NCBI GenBank assembly: GCA_934663655.1
Contig: CAKUKT010000006.1
Location: 1 to 23,977 of the forward strand
Length of the DNA: 23,977 nt
Direction: 5' to 3'
DNA from: an uncultured Victivallaceae bacterium
GTDB taxonomy: Bacteria; Verrucomicrobiota; Lentisphaeria; Victivallales; Victivallaceae
The notes beneath the pieces were generated by a model, which was not told where the DNA came from, made no database searches, and saw nothing but the letters and a program-made list of their open reading frames with translations. The position numbers and the translations under genes were made by a program. Positions 16,168-23,977 of the stretch are shown in pieces. Positions within the stretch are counted from its first letter, which is position 1; every line of letters begins with the position of its first letter.

Positions 16168-17667
16168 TTATTCGGGGTCCAACGTCATAACCACCGCCGT
16201 CAGCGCCTCCCGGGCACCTCCGGGCGCATTGACGTAAATTATCGCCGTTCCGGCTCCCCGCGGAATCTCCAGCCGCAGCGGCGATCCTCCGTCCGGGGCG
16301 ATGACGATCCGGTGATCCTCCGGCATCGGGAACTCCGCCAGCTGGTACTCCCGGGGCAGCAATTCCCAGCTCCGGGTATCGGCGGTATTCATCGCGACCT
16401 TGTAGAGCGCCATACCGATCGCCACTGCAATTCCCGCCCAGCTGTCGGCCCGGGCCGCCGCCCGGGTCGCCGCATAACTGCCCGCCTCCTTGACCGCGGT
16501 GCTCAACACGATCCTCGCGATCATGCCGGGAAGACGCCGGGTGTACTCCTGAGAAATGATCGCATCCATGTCGGCGATCATTTCCGTATGGAAACGTTTC
16601 CCGCCGCTCTCGATCTCAAGCCGGCGGAAGGGCGCCGGATAATATTCGCAGACCGGCCCGGCGGTGGTGGCGATCGTCGCGTAACCGGGGAAGTAGATCG
16701 GAATATACAAACTCACCTGCCGGAACGCCGCCCCCCGGCCGTTCGCGAAAATGACCAGCACCGATCCCCGGCCGATCCGGTGACCGAACCGGGATTCGCC
16801 GCGCAACTCCTCCGGGATCTCCCTGCCGGCGAGCCGCAGCGCCTCGACGTAATACCGCCTGACCAGCGGACTGCCCGGCAACGCCCGGCGCAGACGCTCA
16901 AAATCGACGAGCGCGTTTTCGAAGTCGCCGTCCCGCGCATAACCGTAACCGGACATGAAAATTGCCAGCGGATTGAGAAAATCCCCGTAGGCCTGCTGAC
17001 CCACCCGGTCGATCTCGGCGAATTGGTCGGCAAGTTCGCGGTTATCGGAATCGGCGAGCACCTTCCGGGCATCGACCCCGGCGGCGGCGGGATGAGTTTT
17101 ACGTTCCCGTTTCATCGCCTCCTCCTCGGCCGCGAAAATGTGGTTGTAATCGTCGAGCACCCGCTGCTGGTTCTCCCGGAGGCGGAAAAGTTCCACCCGG
17201 AACCCCTCCTCATCCCCGGCGCCCAGATAGGCGAACGCCCGGATCAACGGATACATGATCCGATCGCGACAGAAACCGCGGTAGGGCAGCGCGTTGAGGT
17301 TGGTGACCAGCACCGCGCTCTCGGCACCGACCTCGCGCAGATTAACCACCGCCCGTTGGTCGAAGTCGGTGATCAACGCCTCGGCGCGGTTGAAGTGGGC
17401 AATGCTGTCACGGAAATTTCCGATCAGGAAATTGAGCATTCCCGCCTCCAGGCGCCACATCACTTCATCGCCGGAACCAACCGCCGAGGAGTTGAAAAAC
17501 CCCGGTTCGACCAGCTTATCGTTGATCTTCTCCAGCGCCTCCGCACTCCGGCCTGCCACATAGGCGGTGACCAGCGGTTCCTTCTGCAGATGGGAGTTCA
17601 CGACCGTCGAACAACCACCCGTCAGCAATGCCGCCATTGTCAGCCAGAGGCAACGGGGAAAACGCAT
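16168..17667 (-). CDS. COG3014-type lipoprotein
   Basis: The 499-residue protein begins with a lipoprotein signal (MAALLTGGC, Cys19). Its N-terminal half is helical and TPR-like (AEALEKINDKLV, RLEAGMLNFLIGNFRDSIAHFNRAEALI and DGDFENALVDFERLRRALPG). The C-terminal half is beta-rich (GSVLVIFANGRGAAFRQVSLYIPI, YYPAPFRRLEIESGGKRF, RIVIAPDGGSPLRLEIPRG), with a glycine/alanine helix between (SWAGIAVAIGMALYKVAM). This layout matches the uncharacterised COG3014 lipoproteins that accompany lpoB and ycfL in proteobacteria. Placement in the family is from memory of architecture. AGGG lies 12 nt before the ATG; the neighbouring genes are 16 and 24 nt away. Confidence 0.8.
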   Translation of the reverse strand: MRFPRCLWLTMAALLTGGCSTVVNSHLQKEPLVTAYVAGRSAEALEKINDKLVEPGFFNSSAVGSGDEVMWRLEAGMLNFLIGNFRDSIAHFNRAEALITDFDQRAVVNLREVGAESAVLVTNLNALPYRGFCRDRIMYPLIRAFAYLGAGDEEGFRVELFRLRENQQRVLDDYNHIFAAEEEAMKRERKTHPAAAGVDARKVLADSDNRELADQFAEIDRVGQQAYGDFLNPLAIFMSGYGYARDGDFENALVDFERLRRALPGSPLVRRYYVEALRLAGREIPEELRGESRFGHRIGRGSVLVIFANGRGAAFRQVSLYIPIYFPGYATIATTAGPVCEYYPAPFRRLEIESGGKRFHTEMIADMDAIISQEYTRRLPGMIARIVLSTAVKEAGSYAATRAAARADSWAGIAVAIGMALYKVAMNTADTRSWELLPREYQLAEFPMPEDHRIVIAPDGGSPLRLEIPRGAGTAIIYVNAPGGAREALTAVVMTLDPE

Positions 17668-17683
17668 CAGCCCGGCACCCTTT

Positions 17684-18667
17684 CTACTTCTTCACTGCGG
17701 GAGCAATTTTCTTGACGATCTCCGCCACAAAGTTCTCGATCAGATACTTGTCGAAATCCTCCGCGCTCCAATCCTCGGTATCCTCGATATCATCATAATC
17801 GATCTTGCTTCTGCAGGAGATCGACTTCACCAGTTCGCCGGTGGCGGCGTCGATGATCCGGATCGAACCGTCAACATCACCGATGCAGCGCACCGCCTCC
17901 CGGCGCGTGACCTGGATAAATTTACGGCTTACCCTGCACGAGAAACGGTTGATCGACGGCTGAATCAGATAATCGACCCGCAGCAGGGCACCGACCCGGG
18001 CATAAATCGCCGGTTCGGCCGATTCGAGATCGCCGATATTGTTATCCTGCAGAATCTTCGCCACCGATTTGAGATTCTGGAGCCGGAAGCCCCGGTTGAT
18101 CAGCTCCTCCTCCAGCCGGACATTGAAATCTTCCGCCAGGTATCCCGGAGCGCCGGCCACCCGGATCACCGGCGCCAGCAACGCCCAGCGGCCGCTCTTC
18201 TTAACCGGCGCCCCGAGACCGATCGTATTGAGCATATCCGGAAGTTTGTCCGCGAGTTCGTCGAGCGATCCCACCATCTCCGAACACCGCTTGCCCGGAA
18301 CCATCTCCCCGGTGGAGGCATTGATGAGCGCAAGTGAGACATTGAGCCGCCGGCCGAAAACCCCGACGTTGGAAGTGAGAATGTATTTCACGCCGCTGAC
18401 CCGGCCGAGCGCGGCTTTCTGCGTTGAATTGAGATCGACGAGTCCGGAATTTTCCGTAAGTTCGATTTCCGTCAGCATCGCCTTGAAAGCGGTCCGGGAA
18501 ATCACTTCGTACTCGTCGCCGACCGAGGATTCGAGCATCGCCCAGAGCGCCTCCACCTCCGCGGCATCCATCCCGCCCCGGACCACCGGTTCCGCCACGG
18601 CGATCCGGTCGGCGGCGGCAATTCCCAGCGCCAGCAGTAACCCGGCGCAGATCAGTAATTTCCTCAT
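17684..18667 (-). CDS. Exported tandem CsgG/LpoB-like domain protein
   Basis: The 327-residue protein has a signal peptide (to about Ala19) with no lipobox Cys. Two related alpha/beta lobes follow, about 33-147 and 163-320. Each has a helix, a YEVISRTAFKAML or FRLQNLKSVAKIL segment, an alanine-rich helix leading to VKYILTSNVGVF or VDYLIQPSINRF, and a SLALINASTGEMV or SIRIIDAATGELV hairpin. That pattern fits the anticodon-binding-like fold shared by CsgG, LpoB and TolB-N. The gene starts 3 nt after its upstream partner, whose end carries its GGAGG Shine-Dalgarno. It is likely a periplasmic component of the same envelope assembly. The exact family is uncertain. Confidence 0.75.
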   Translation of the reverse strand: MRKLLICAGLLLALGIAAADRIAVAEPVVRGGMDAAEVEALWAMLESSVGDEYEVISRTAFKAMLTEIELTENSGLVDLNSTQKAALGRVSGVKYILTSNVGVFGRRLNVSLALINASTGEMVPGKRCSEMVGSLDELADKLPDMLNTIGLGAPVKKSGRWALLAPVIRVAGAPGYLAEDFNVRLEEELINRGFRLQNLKSVAKILQDNNIGDLESAEPAIYARVGALLRVDYLIQPSINRFSCRVSRKFIQVTRREAVRCIGDVDGSIRIIDAATGELVKSISCRSKIDYDDIEDTEDWSAEDFDKYLIENFVAEIVKKIAPAVKK

Positions 18668-18670
18668 CGT

Positions 18671-19564
18671 CTATTCCTCCGTATTACCCGACGCCGGGGA
18701 GGCACCCGGCCGGAATTGTCCGTAGATCTCCTCCGCAGCCTGAAGGAGCGCCGAATTCATCAGTTCCTGAAAAATTCCATCATCCAGCTGCGATCCGCTG
18801 ACCGGCTGACGGTCAAGGAAGGTCCCGGTGTAGACGTTGCCGAAAGAGGGCTTTTCTCCCGTAAGATCAACCACCCGGATAATCACATCCAGTTTATATT
18901 CGGTGTTCTTCGTCTCGATGCCGTAGCCGCGGAAAACCACTTCCCGGCGGCGCGGATCCGAGACCGTCCCGTAAACCAGATGGGTCACCCCGGTTTCACG
19001 AACGAGCCGGGCGGCGGGGTCGGTCGGGAAATCCGCTTCGCGGCTCAGCCTGTCCATCGCCGCCGTCACAGTTGCCGGATCAACAATGCGAAACACATCA
19101 CTGTGCTTGCCGAGCATGGCGGTGAGATATTCCGCGCCGATAACCACCGGACGTGTCTCGCCGCTGACGGAGGCGTTGTAGAGCGCCAGAGCTTTTTCCC
19201 GATTGAAGCGGTTGTCCTCAAGCTGAGTCTGAAGATTGGCTTCACTGGCGGCGGAGGTATCGCGGGCATCGATCATCCTGATCCACCCCTGCATCACCCG
19301 GTTAATCGACAGCCGGTCGGCGTTGCTGAGCGTACAACTTGCCGGGATGTCAATCGGCCGGCTGCGTTCGCTGAGGAACTGCCGCTGAGCCGAATCCTCC
19401 ACGGTGGAGAAATCGAGCACCGCTATGCACAACGGCGCCTGAACACCTTTACCGGTACCAGCGGCACTTCTTGCCGCCTCTGCCGCACCGAGCGTCCCCA
19501 TCGCCGCCAGCGCGACAGAAGCCGCCAGCATCAGGCGGCGACAGCTGGAACTTTTCCGCAACAT
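18671..19564 (-). CDS. Exported CsgG/LpoB-like protein, first gene of lpo-like operon
   Basis: The 297-residue protein starts MLRKSSSCRRLMLAASVALA, a signal peptide ending near residue 30. The rest has the CsgG-like pattern: APLCIAVLDFSTVEDSAQRQF, IGAEYLTAMLGKHSDVFRIVDPATVTAAMDRL, THLVYGTVSDPRRREVVFRGYG, KLDVIIRVVDLTGEKPSFGNVYTGTF and a final helix ALLQAAEEIYGQF. The start at 19564 is chosen because AAAGGAGG precedes it (spacing somewhat short) and a signal peptide follows; an in-frame ATG at 19630 would add 22 residues ahead of the signal. It leads the operon behind its own promoter. A secretion channel is possible by analogy with CsgG but not shown. Confidence 0.75.
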   Translation of the reverse strand: MLRKSSSCRRLMLAASVALAAMGTLGAAEAARSAAGTGKGVQAPLCIAVLDFSTVEDSAQRQFLSERSRPIDIPASCTLSNADRLSINRVMQGWIRMIDARDTSAASEANLQTQLEDNRFNREKALALYNASVSGETRPVVIGAEYLTAMLGKHSDVFRIVDPATVTAAMDRLSREADFPTDPAARLVRETGVTHLVYGTVSDPRRREVVFRGYGIETKNTEYKLDVIIRVVDLTGEKPSFGNVYTGTFLDRQPVSGSQLDDGIFQELMNSALLQAAEEIYGQFRPGASPASGNTEE

Positions 19565-19642
19565 AACCCTCCTTTCCCGGTGAATCACCGGAACCGCGGT
19601 CCGGAGAATCTTCCGCCCCGCCGTGAACATATCTTATGTTGA

Positions 19643-19670
19643 AATATAACTCCCCTTTCCAGGATTGCAA
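19643..19670 (-). promoter_or_regulatory. Predicted lpo-like operon promoter
   Basis: On the minus strand: -35 TTGCAA (19665-19670), 16-nt spacer, -10 TATATT (19643-19648). An inverted repeat AACATA-TCT-TATGTT (19626-19640) sits on the expected transcription start and could be an operator. The leader to the first gene is about 70 nt. Confidence 0.55.
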
Positions 19671-19762
19671 CCCGGCAGAGCTCCCCAGACCCGGGAAAAA
19701 CCTTTCCCCCCGAACCGACGCCGCGCCGGAGGCATCGAAACGCCCCGGAAAACTGAATATCC

Positions 19763-20578
19763 TCACCGGCGGCCGTTTCGCTCCGGGTGGAGCCGGAACT
19801 GCGTTGGAGGCACCCCGGTTTCCCGGCGGAAAAAGCGCGAAAAATAGGCGACGTCGTCAAAACCGAGTTCAGCAGCGATCTCCTTGATCCGGAGGTCGGA
19901 ACCGCGCAGCAACCTGCCGGCGCGGCGGGCAAGTTCGCGATTCAGCCAGCGTTTGGCCGAAATACCGGTCTGCCGCGAAAAACTTCGTGAAAAGGAGTCG
20001 GCGGAGCAATTGCAGAGTTCCGCCAGTTCCGTCACCGTCGTTCCGGCGACGGCGTGGTTCCGGATGAAATCGAGGGCCGGACGCAGGCGGGCAAGTTCCG
20101 CATCAGGGAACGGCCGACCGACAAGAAAAGCGGCGACTTCACGCAACACCATTCCCTTGAGAACGCAGAGCGCCGACGGATCAGCCTCCCTGGCGAAAAG
20201 CGGCGCAATTGCGGTGATAAAATCACTCCGCCCATCCCGGAAGTCGAGCATATCCGCGCCGGTGAAAATATCGATGCCGCCGCAGGCAAGCCCGAAGTGA
20301 AACGCATAAAAGCGGGTGCCGGAACGGAAATGAAATTCAAGATCGTTGCCGGCGGTCATAAAGCAGACCCGCCCCGGAAGCATCACCACTTCGCTATTCA
20401 GAGTGTGGCTGAAGATCGTGGAACCTCCGTCCCCCTCCACCACCGCAAAGAGCCGGTGAAACGGATGACGATTCCGGCCATGATAATCAAAACAGGCATC
20501 GGAAACTTCGTAGAACTCAAGTTCCAGCCGGTTCGCCCCCTCCCGCAGCGCACGATATTCCGCCACCCCCGTAAACAT
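19763..20578 (-). CDS. AraC-family transcriptional regulator
   Basis: The 271-residue protein has an N-terminal cupin-like sensor domain (about 15-110: HRLFAVVEGDGG, VMLPGRVCFMTAGNDLEFHF). A C-terminal AraC/XylS double HTH follows: TTVTELAELCNCSADSFSRSFSRQTG (180-205) and IKEIAAELGFDDVAYFSRFFRRETGVPPTQFR (231-262). The ATG at 20578 has only a weak Shine-Dalgarno. It is transcribed divergently from the GH116-like gene, which it probably activates in response to a sugar. There is a 199-bp gap to the lpo-like operon downstream on the same strand, and that operon has its own promoter. Confidence 0.93.
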   Translation of the reverse strand: MFTGVAEYRALREGANRLELEFYEVSDACFDYHGRNRHPFHRLFAVVEGDGGSTIFSHTLNSEVVMLPGRVCFMTAGNDLEFHFRSGTRFYAFHFGLACGGIDIFTGADMLDFRDGRSDFITAIAPLFAREADPSALCVLKGMVLREVAAFLVGRPFPDAELARLRPALDFIRNHAVAGTTVTELAELCNCSADSFSRSFSRQTGISAKRWLNRELARRAGRLLRGSDLRIKEIAAELGFDDVAYFSRFFRRETGVPPTQFRLHPERNGRR

Positions 20579-20602
20579 CCAACTGAATCCCGGATTTATC
20601 CA

Positions 20603-20631
20603 TTGTTTTTACCTTGATTGCGCAGTATAAT
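20603..20631 (+). promoter_or_regulatory. Predicted GH116-like gene promoter
   Basis: -35 TTGTTT (20603-20608), 17-nt spacer, perfect -10 TATAAT (20626-20631). Its -10 overlaps the -10 of the opposing araC-type promoter. Confidence 0.65.
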
Positions 20632-20657
20632 ATAATGTTGTGACCATAAAAATACAA
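20629..20657 (-). promoter_or_regulatory. Predicted AraC-regulator promoter
   Basis: On the minus strand: -35 TTGTAT (20652-20657), 17-nt spacer, -10 TATATT (20629-20634). The -10 shares bases 20629-20631 with the GH116-like promoter facing it, so RNA polymerase should occupy only one at a time. Confidence 0.55.
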
Positions 20658-20668
20658 AAGGTGAAATC

Positions 20669-23226
20669 ATGAAACTCTCCGGGGAAAATCTCAATGAAGT
20701 TTCGTTTCCGGTCGGCGGCATCGGCGCCGGATGAGCGACTGGGAAATTTTCAACCATGCCGGCAAAGGGCTGGGCAACGGCATATCCCACTTCGCGGTGC
20801 GGGCGGAATGCAGCGGCCGGACGCTTGCGGCAAGAATCCTGAATGGTGATCTTGTTCACGACCTCTGCGGCGTCAACTCCGATCCCGATGCGTTGTTCCG
20901 GGGATTCGGCTGGGGGCCGGAGGAGGGAAGTCTCGCCTCGCTGCCCCATTTCCGGGAGTGCGAACTTGACGGCGCCTTTCCGGCGGCCGAATACCGCTTC
21001 GGCGATCCCGGTTTTCCCGGGCCGGTGCGGCTCTCCGCCTGGAGTCCGTTTGTACCCGGTCGTTCCGATCTCGCCTCGCTGCCCGTCGCTATTTTTGAAA
21101 TCACCGTGACCAACCCCGGCACCGAAACCATCGACTTCACCTGCGTCGGCGTACTCTCCCACTTTCACGGCGGCACCGCCTGCGCCGACTCGGTCCAATC
21201 CGCCGACGGAATCACCACGCTCGTTCTGGGCAATCATCTCGAACCGGATGACTTCGATTTCGGCGAACTCGCACTGAGTACCGACGCCCGGGAGGTGTCC
21301 TTTCAGGAATATCTGTGCCGGGGGGCGTGGCGCGACCACCTGGAGGTCTACTGGCACGATCTCAATCAACCGGGGAAATTCCGCAACCGCCACTTCAGCA
21401 GCCGCGCGGAAAACGACCGCCGCGACTCCGGACTGCTCGCCGTCCACCTGCGGACACTCCCCGGCGAATCGCGAACCGCCCGCTTCATCATCTCGTGGTA
21501 TTTTCCGAACCGGCGCAACGACTGGGACAATCCGGAACAACTCGCCGAACAGATGCGCCGCAGCGGCGTTCCGGAGAATCGCTGGCGGAATTTCTACGCC
21601 CGCCTCTGCTCCGGAGCCGCCGACGCCGCCCGGAAAATTTTCGTCGACTACAGCGAAACCCGGCGGGAAGTCTTCACGTTCCGCACCGCGCTGCACGAAT
21701 CCACCCTGCCGGAACCGGCGCTCGAAGGAGCCGCGGAGAATCTCGCAGTATTGATCTCGCCGACCTGCCTGCGCCTTGAGGACGGCACCTTCTGGGGCTG
21801 GGAGGGGGTGGGACCGCGCCGGGGTTCGTGTCCCGGCTCCTGCCAGCACGTGTGGAACTACGCCCAGGCGCTGCCGCTGCTCTTTCCCGATCTTGAACGT
21901 TCGATGCGCGAAGCCCACGCGAAATACAGCCTCGACGAGCGCGGCGGAATGTACTTCCGCATGGCGCTGCCGCCGGGAGTACGGGCTTTCGCCGACGGAT
22001 TCCGCCCCGCCGTGGACGGATCCTTCGGCGAGATCATGAAAACCTTCCGCGAGTGGCGGATCTGCGGCGACACCGGCTGGCTGCAGAAGATGTGGCCGAC
22101 GGTAAGAAAAATTCTTGAGTTCACCTGGAGCCGGGAGAATCCCGACCGATGGGATCCCGACGCCACCGGGGTGCTCTCCGGGCGACAGCATCATACGCTG
22201 GATATGGAGTTGTTCGGTCCCTCGGGATGGCTGCAGGGGCATTATCTCGGCGCGCTGAGTGCCGCCGCCCGGATGGCCCGCGCCTGCGATGAACCGGAGT
22301 TCGCCGCGAAGTGCGAAGCCCTGTTCGAGCGGGGGCGGAAATATGCCGCAGCGGAACTTTTCAACACGGATCACTTCATTCAGAAGCTCGATCTCACCGA
22401 TCAGAACATCTTTCTCCCCTACCTCGCCCCCGGCGAAAAACCGGAGGATTTCCCCTACTGGGACGCCGAACACGGCGAAATCAAATACCAGATCGGCGAA
22501 GGATACGAAATCGACTCCCACCTCGGAGCGTGGTATGCAAAACTCTACGGGATCGGCGAGATCTTCGCGCCGGAACAACTTCGCGCCGAACTTCTCTCAC
22601 TGCATCGCCACAACTATCTCCCCTCGCTGCGCGAATACCCCAACACCTGGCGCTGTTTCGCGCTCAACGACGAGGCGGCCACGGTGATCTGTACCTGGCC
22701 GGAAGCGTCGAAACGACCGGTGATTCCGCTGCCGTACCATTCCGAGGCGATGACCGGCTTTGAATGGGCGCTGGCCGCGCACCTGGTAATGGCGGGCTTG
22801 ACGATCGAGGGAGAACGGACGGCGGCAGCGATCCGCGCCCGCTACGACGGGCGCAAACGCAACCCGTGGAATGAAATCGAATGCGGCAGCAATTACGCCC
22901 GCAGCCTGGCGGCCTATGCAATGTTGCAGGCCTACAGTGGCTTCAGCTACGATATGACGCGCCGGTTCATCGGTTTCTCGCCGGTTGCGGCGGGGGACTT
23001 CCGCTGCTTCTGGTCGCTGGGGGTGATCTGGGGCGTTTATCGTCGCGACAGCGGCGGTGAAACCATTGAAATTCTGCATGGCAAGGCGGAGTTCGCGTGT
23101 TTCGGGATTCAAGGAGAGCACCTGTACCGCAACGGGACGGCCGTACCGGCCATCCGAACGGAAAACGGTGTCGAACCGCTCGAACCGTTGAACGTCACCG
23201 CCGGAGATGAACTCCATTTCGAGTGA
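20669..23226 (+). pseudogene. GH116-like glycosidase with 5' frameshift/deletion
   Basis: AAAGGTG precedes the ATG at 20669, which encodes LNEVSFPVGGIGAG, the conserved N-terminus of GH116/GBA2-type glycosidases. The frame then stops at TGA 20732-20734. The rest continues from 20731 in another frame, beginning SDWEIFNHAGKG, which in intact relatives follows about ten residues after GGIGAG. About 28 or 31 nt therefore seem to be missing. The remainder is intact for about 830 residues: N-terminal beta domain, WGWEGVGPRRGSC (Glu358 in downstream numbering), RSMREAH, TLDMELFGPSGWLQGHYLGAL (Asp491, acid/base candidate), GFEWALAAHLVMAGL and YARSLAAYAMLQA. No signal peptide is visible, so it is probably cytoplasmic. 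Either a pseudogene, an assembly error, or a coupled re-start at the ATGA overlap. Confidence 0.8.
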
Positions 23227-23277
23227 GATCACCTCTATTCAGCACCGGGCGGAGCGAATTCGGGAGGCGGCCTCATA

Positions 23278-23293
23278 CCCCGTAACTTCGGGG
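23278..23293. terminator. Possible hairpin between convergent genes
   Basis: CCCCG-taactt-CGGGG lies between the GH116-like gene and the opposing hydrolase. It has no T-run on either side, so termination here is uncertain. Confidence 0.3.
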
Positions 23294-23300
23294 AGCCCGT

Positions 23301-23977
23301 TCATTGCTTCGGGGCCAGCACCTCATCGAGAAATGCGGCGAGAACCGGGCCGCAGCCGTCAAGCGAGCCGCCATGATCGCACCCCGCAAGCTGAACGCAG
23401 CGAACCCAGGGGTGTCCGAGCGCTTTCAGTGAAGCTGCCATGAATGCGTTTTCTTCGGGGCGTCCCGGCATATCGAGTCCCGATTCTCCGGTCACCAGCA
23501 GGATCGGCGGCAGATCCGCCGCGAGGTGGCCGAGTGGAGCATAGCGGTCGATGACCGGCTCGAACTGCGTCTGCGGATAGCCCATGTCCGCCTTGAAGCG
23601 GAAGTGGGTCGTCATCTGCCCGCTGATCAGAAAGAGCCCCGCGAGTTTCCGGTGGTTGAAGCCGTGACGGGCGAGCCGGCTGCCATCCATTCCGACCATG
23701 GCCGCGAGCCACGCCCCCGCCGACATGCCGCCGACGAGAATCCGCGTCCGGTCGATACCGAACTCCTCGGCATGGATAATCACCCATGCGACGGCGGTGG
23801 CGGCATCCTCCAGTGCCGCGGGAGCGGGATACGCAGGGCTGAGCCGGTAACGCGCCTCGATGACAGCCAGCCGTCCGTCATAGAGGCAGTCCGGCACCTC
23901 CTGGCAACCGGCGGTCAGCCCGCCGCCGTGGAACCAGACCGCCGCCGGGTGCGGGCCGGTCGTGCGCGGAGTAGTGA
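23301..23977 (-). CDS. Alpha/beta hydrolase, HSL/acetyl-esterase type (5' end beyond window)
   Basis: About 225 residues are visible and the frame stays open to the right edge, so the start is missing. The visible part begins PHPAAVWFHGGGLTAGCQEVP. HGGG (23919-23930) is the oxyanion-hole motif of hormone-sensitive-lipase-like esterases. VIEARYRLSP follows, then the nucleophile elbow GGMSAGAWLAA (Ser85 of the visible part), an acid candidate in VTGESGLDMPG, and GCDHGG with the catalytic His (about 201). Such enzymes remove acetyl or other acyl groups, often from carbohydrates, which would suit the neighbouring glycosidase. A GTG at 23897 is a poor start because HGGG lies upstream of it. It converges with the GH116-like gene. 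Confidence 0.88.
   Translation of the reverse strand, partial: TTPRTTGPHPAAVWFHGGGLTAGCQEVPDCLYDGRLAVIEARYRLSPAYPAPAALEDAATAVAWVIIHAEEFGIDRTRILVGGMSAGAWLAAMVGMDGSRLARHGFNHRKLAGLFLISGQMTTHFRFKADMGYPQTQFEPVIDRYAPLGHLAADLPPILLVTGESGLDMPGRPEENAFMAASLKALGHPWVRCVQLAGCDHGGSLDGCGPVLAAFLDEVLAPKQ

Noticed and set aside
14998..17715. A 905-codon open frame on the plus strand opposite the lpo-like operon
   Set aside because: It is antisense to four genes with clear signal peptides and family motifs. Its translation is His/Arg/Pro-rich with no domain, as expected from high-GC codon use on the other strand.
20596..22578. A 660-codon open frame on the minus strand opposite the GH116-like gene
   Set aside because: No recognisable motif, no Shine-Dalgarno, and it crosses the araC-GH116 promoter region. 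The plus strand carries clear glycosidase motifs.

Overview
The window reads like a chromosomal segment of a GC-rich Lentisphaerota (Victivallis-like) or other PVC-superphylum bacterium. The strongest clue is a type IV pseudopilin-like protein with an [19 protein letters not shown] leader, a CPSD motif and the C-terminal H-X9-DG signature common in Lentisphaerae, Planctomycetes and Verrucomicrobia. It sits beside LacI-, GntR- and AraC-regulated glycoside-hydrolase genes. The taxonomic call is inference from gene content.

Layout. (1) 85-999 (-) is fabD. It diverges from 1249-5500 (+), which holds hflX and an overlapping gene for a long exported coiled-coil/TPR protein. The 249-bp gap between fabD and hflX carries two mirror-image promoters sharing an identical 13-bp element. 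(2) A LacI repressor (5485-6537, -) diverges from a degenerate M24 'pita-bread' protein (6702-7874, +). A consensus-like promoter and a palindromic operator candidate lie between them. (3) tRNA-Lys(CUU) at 7985-8060 has its own promoter and terminator. (4) A minus-strand operon runs from 14659 down to 8301: GntR/FadR regulator, sodium:solute symporter, secreted BNR/sialidase-like protein, cytoplasmic TIM-barrel glycosidase (DUF6259-like) and pseudopilin. It ends in a strong terminator and probably takes up and breaks down a host or diet glycan. (5) A second minus-strand operon runs from 19564 down to 14974 and encodes five exported proteins: two CsgG/LpoB-like proteins, a COG3014 lipoprotein, a YcfL-like lipoprotein and an LpoB-like lipoprotein. 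It looks like an envelope module related to the ycfL-lpoB locus of proteobacteria. (6) An AraC regulator (19763-20578, -) diverges from a GH116-like glycosidase (20669-23226, +) whose 5' end is broken by a frameshift. Their promoters face each other and share overlapping -10 boxes. (7) An HSL-type alpha/beta hydrolase (23301-23977, -) runs off the right edge.

The only stretch above 300 bp without a gene is 14660-14973. It holds the GntR-operon promoter, its flanking inverted repeats and the terminator of the lpo-like operon. I saw no CRISPR array, insertion sequence, integrase or rRNA.
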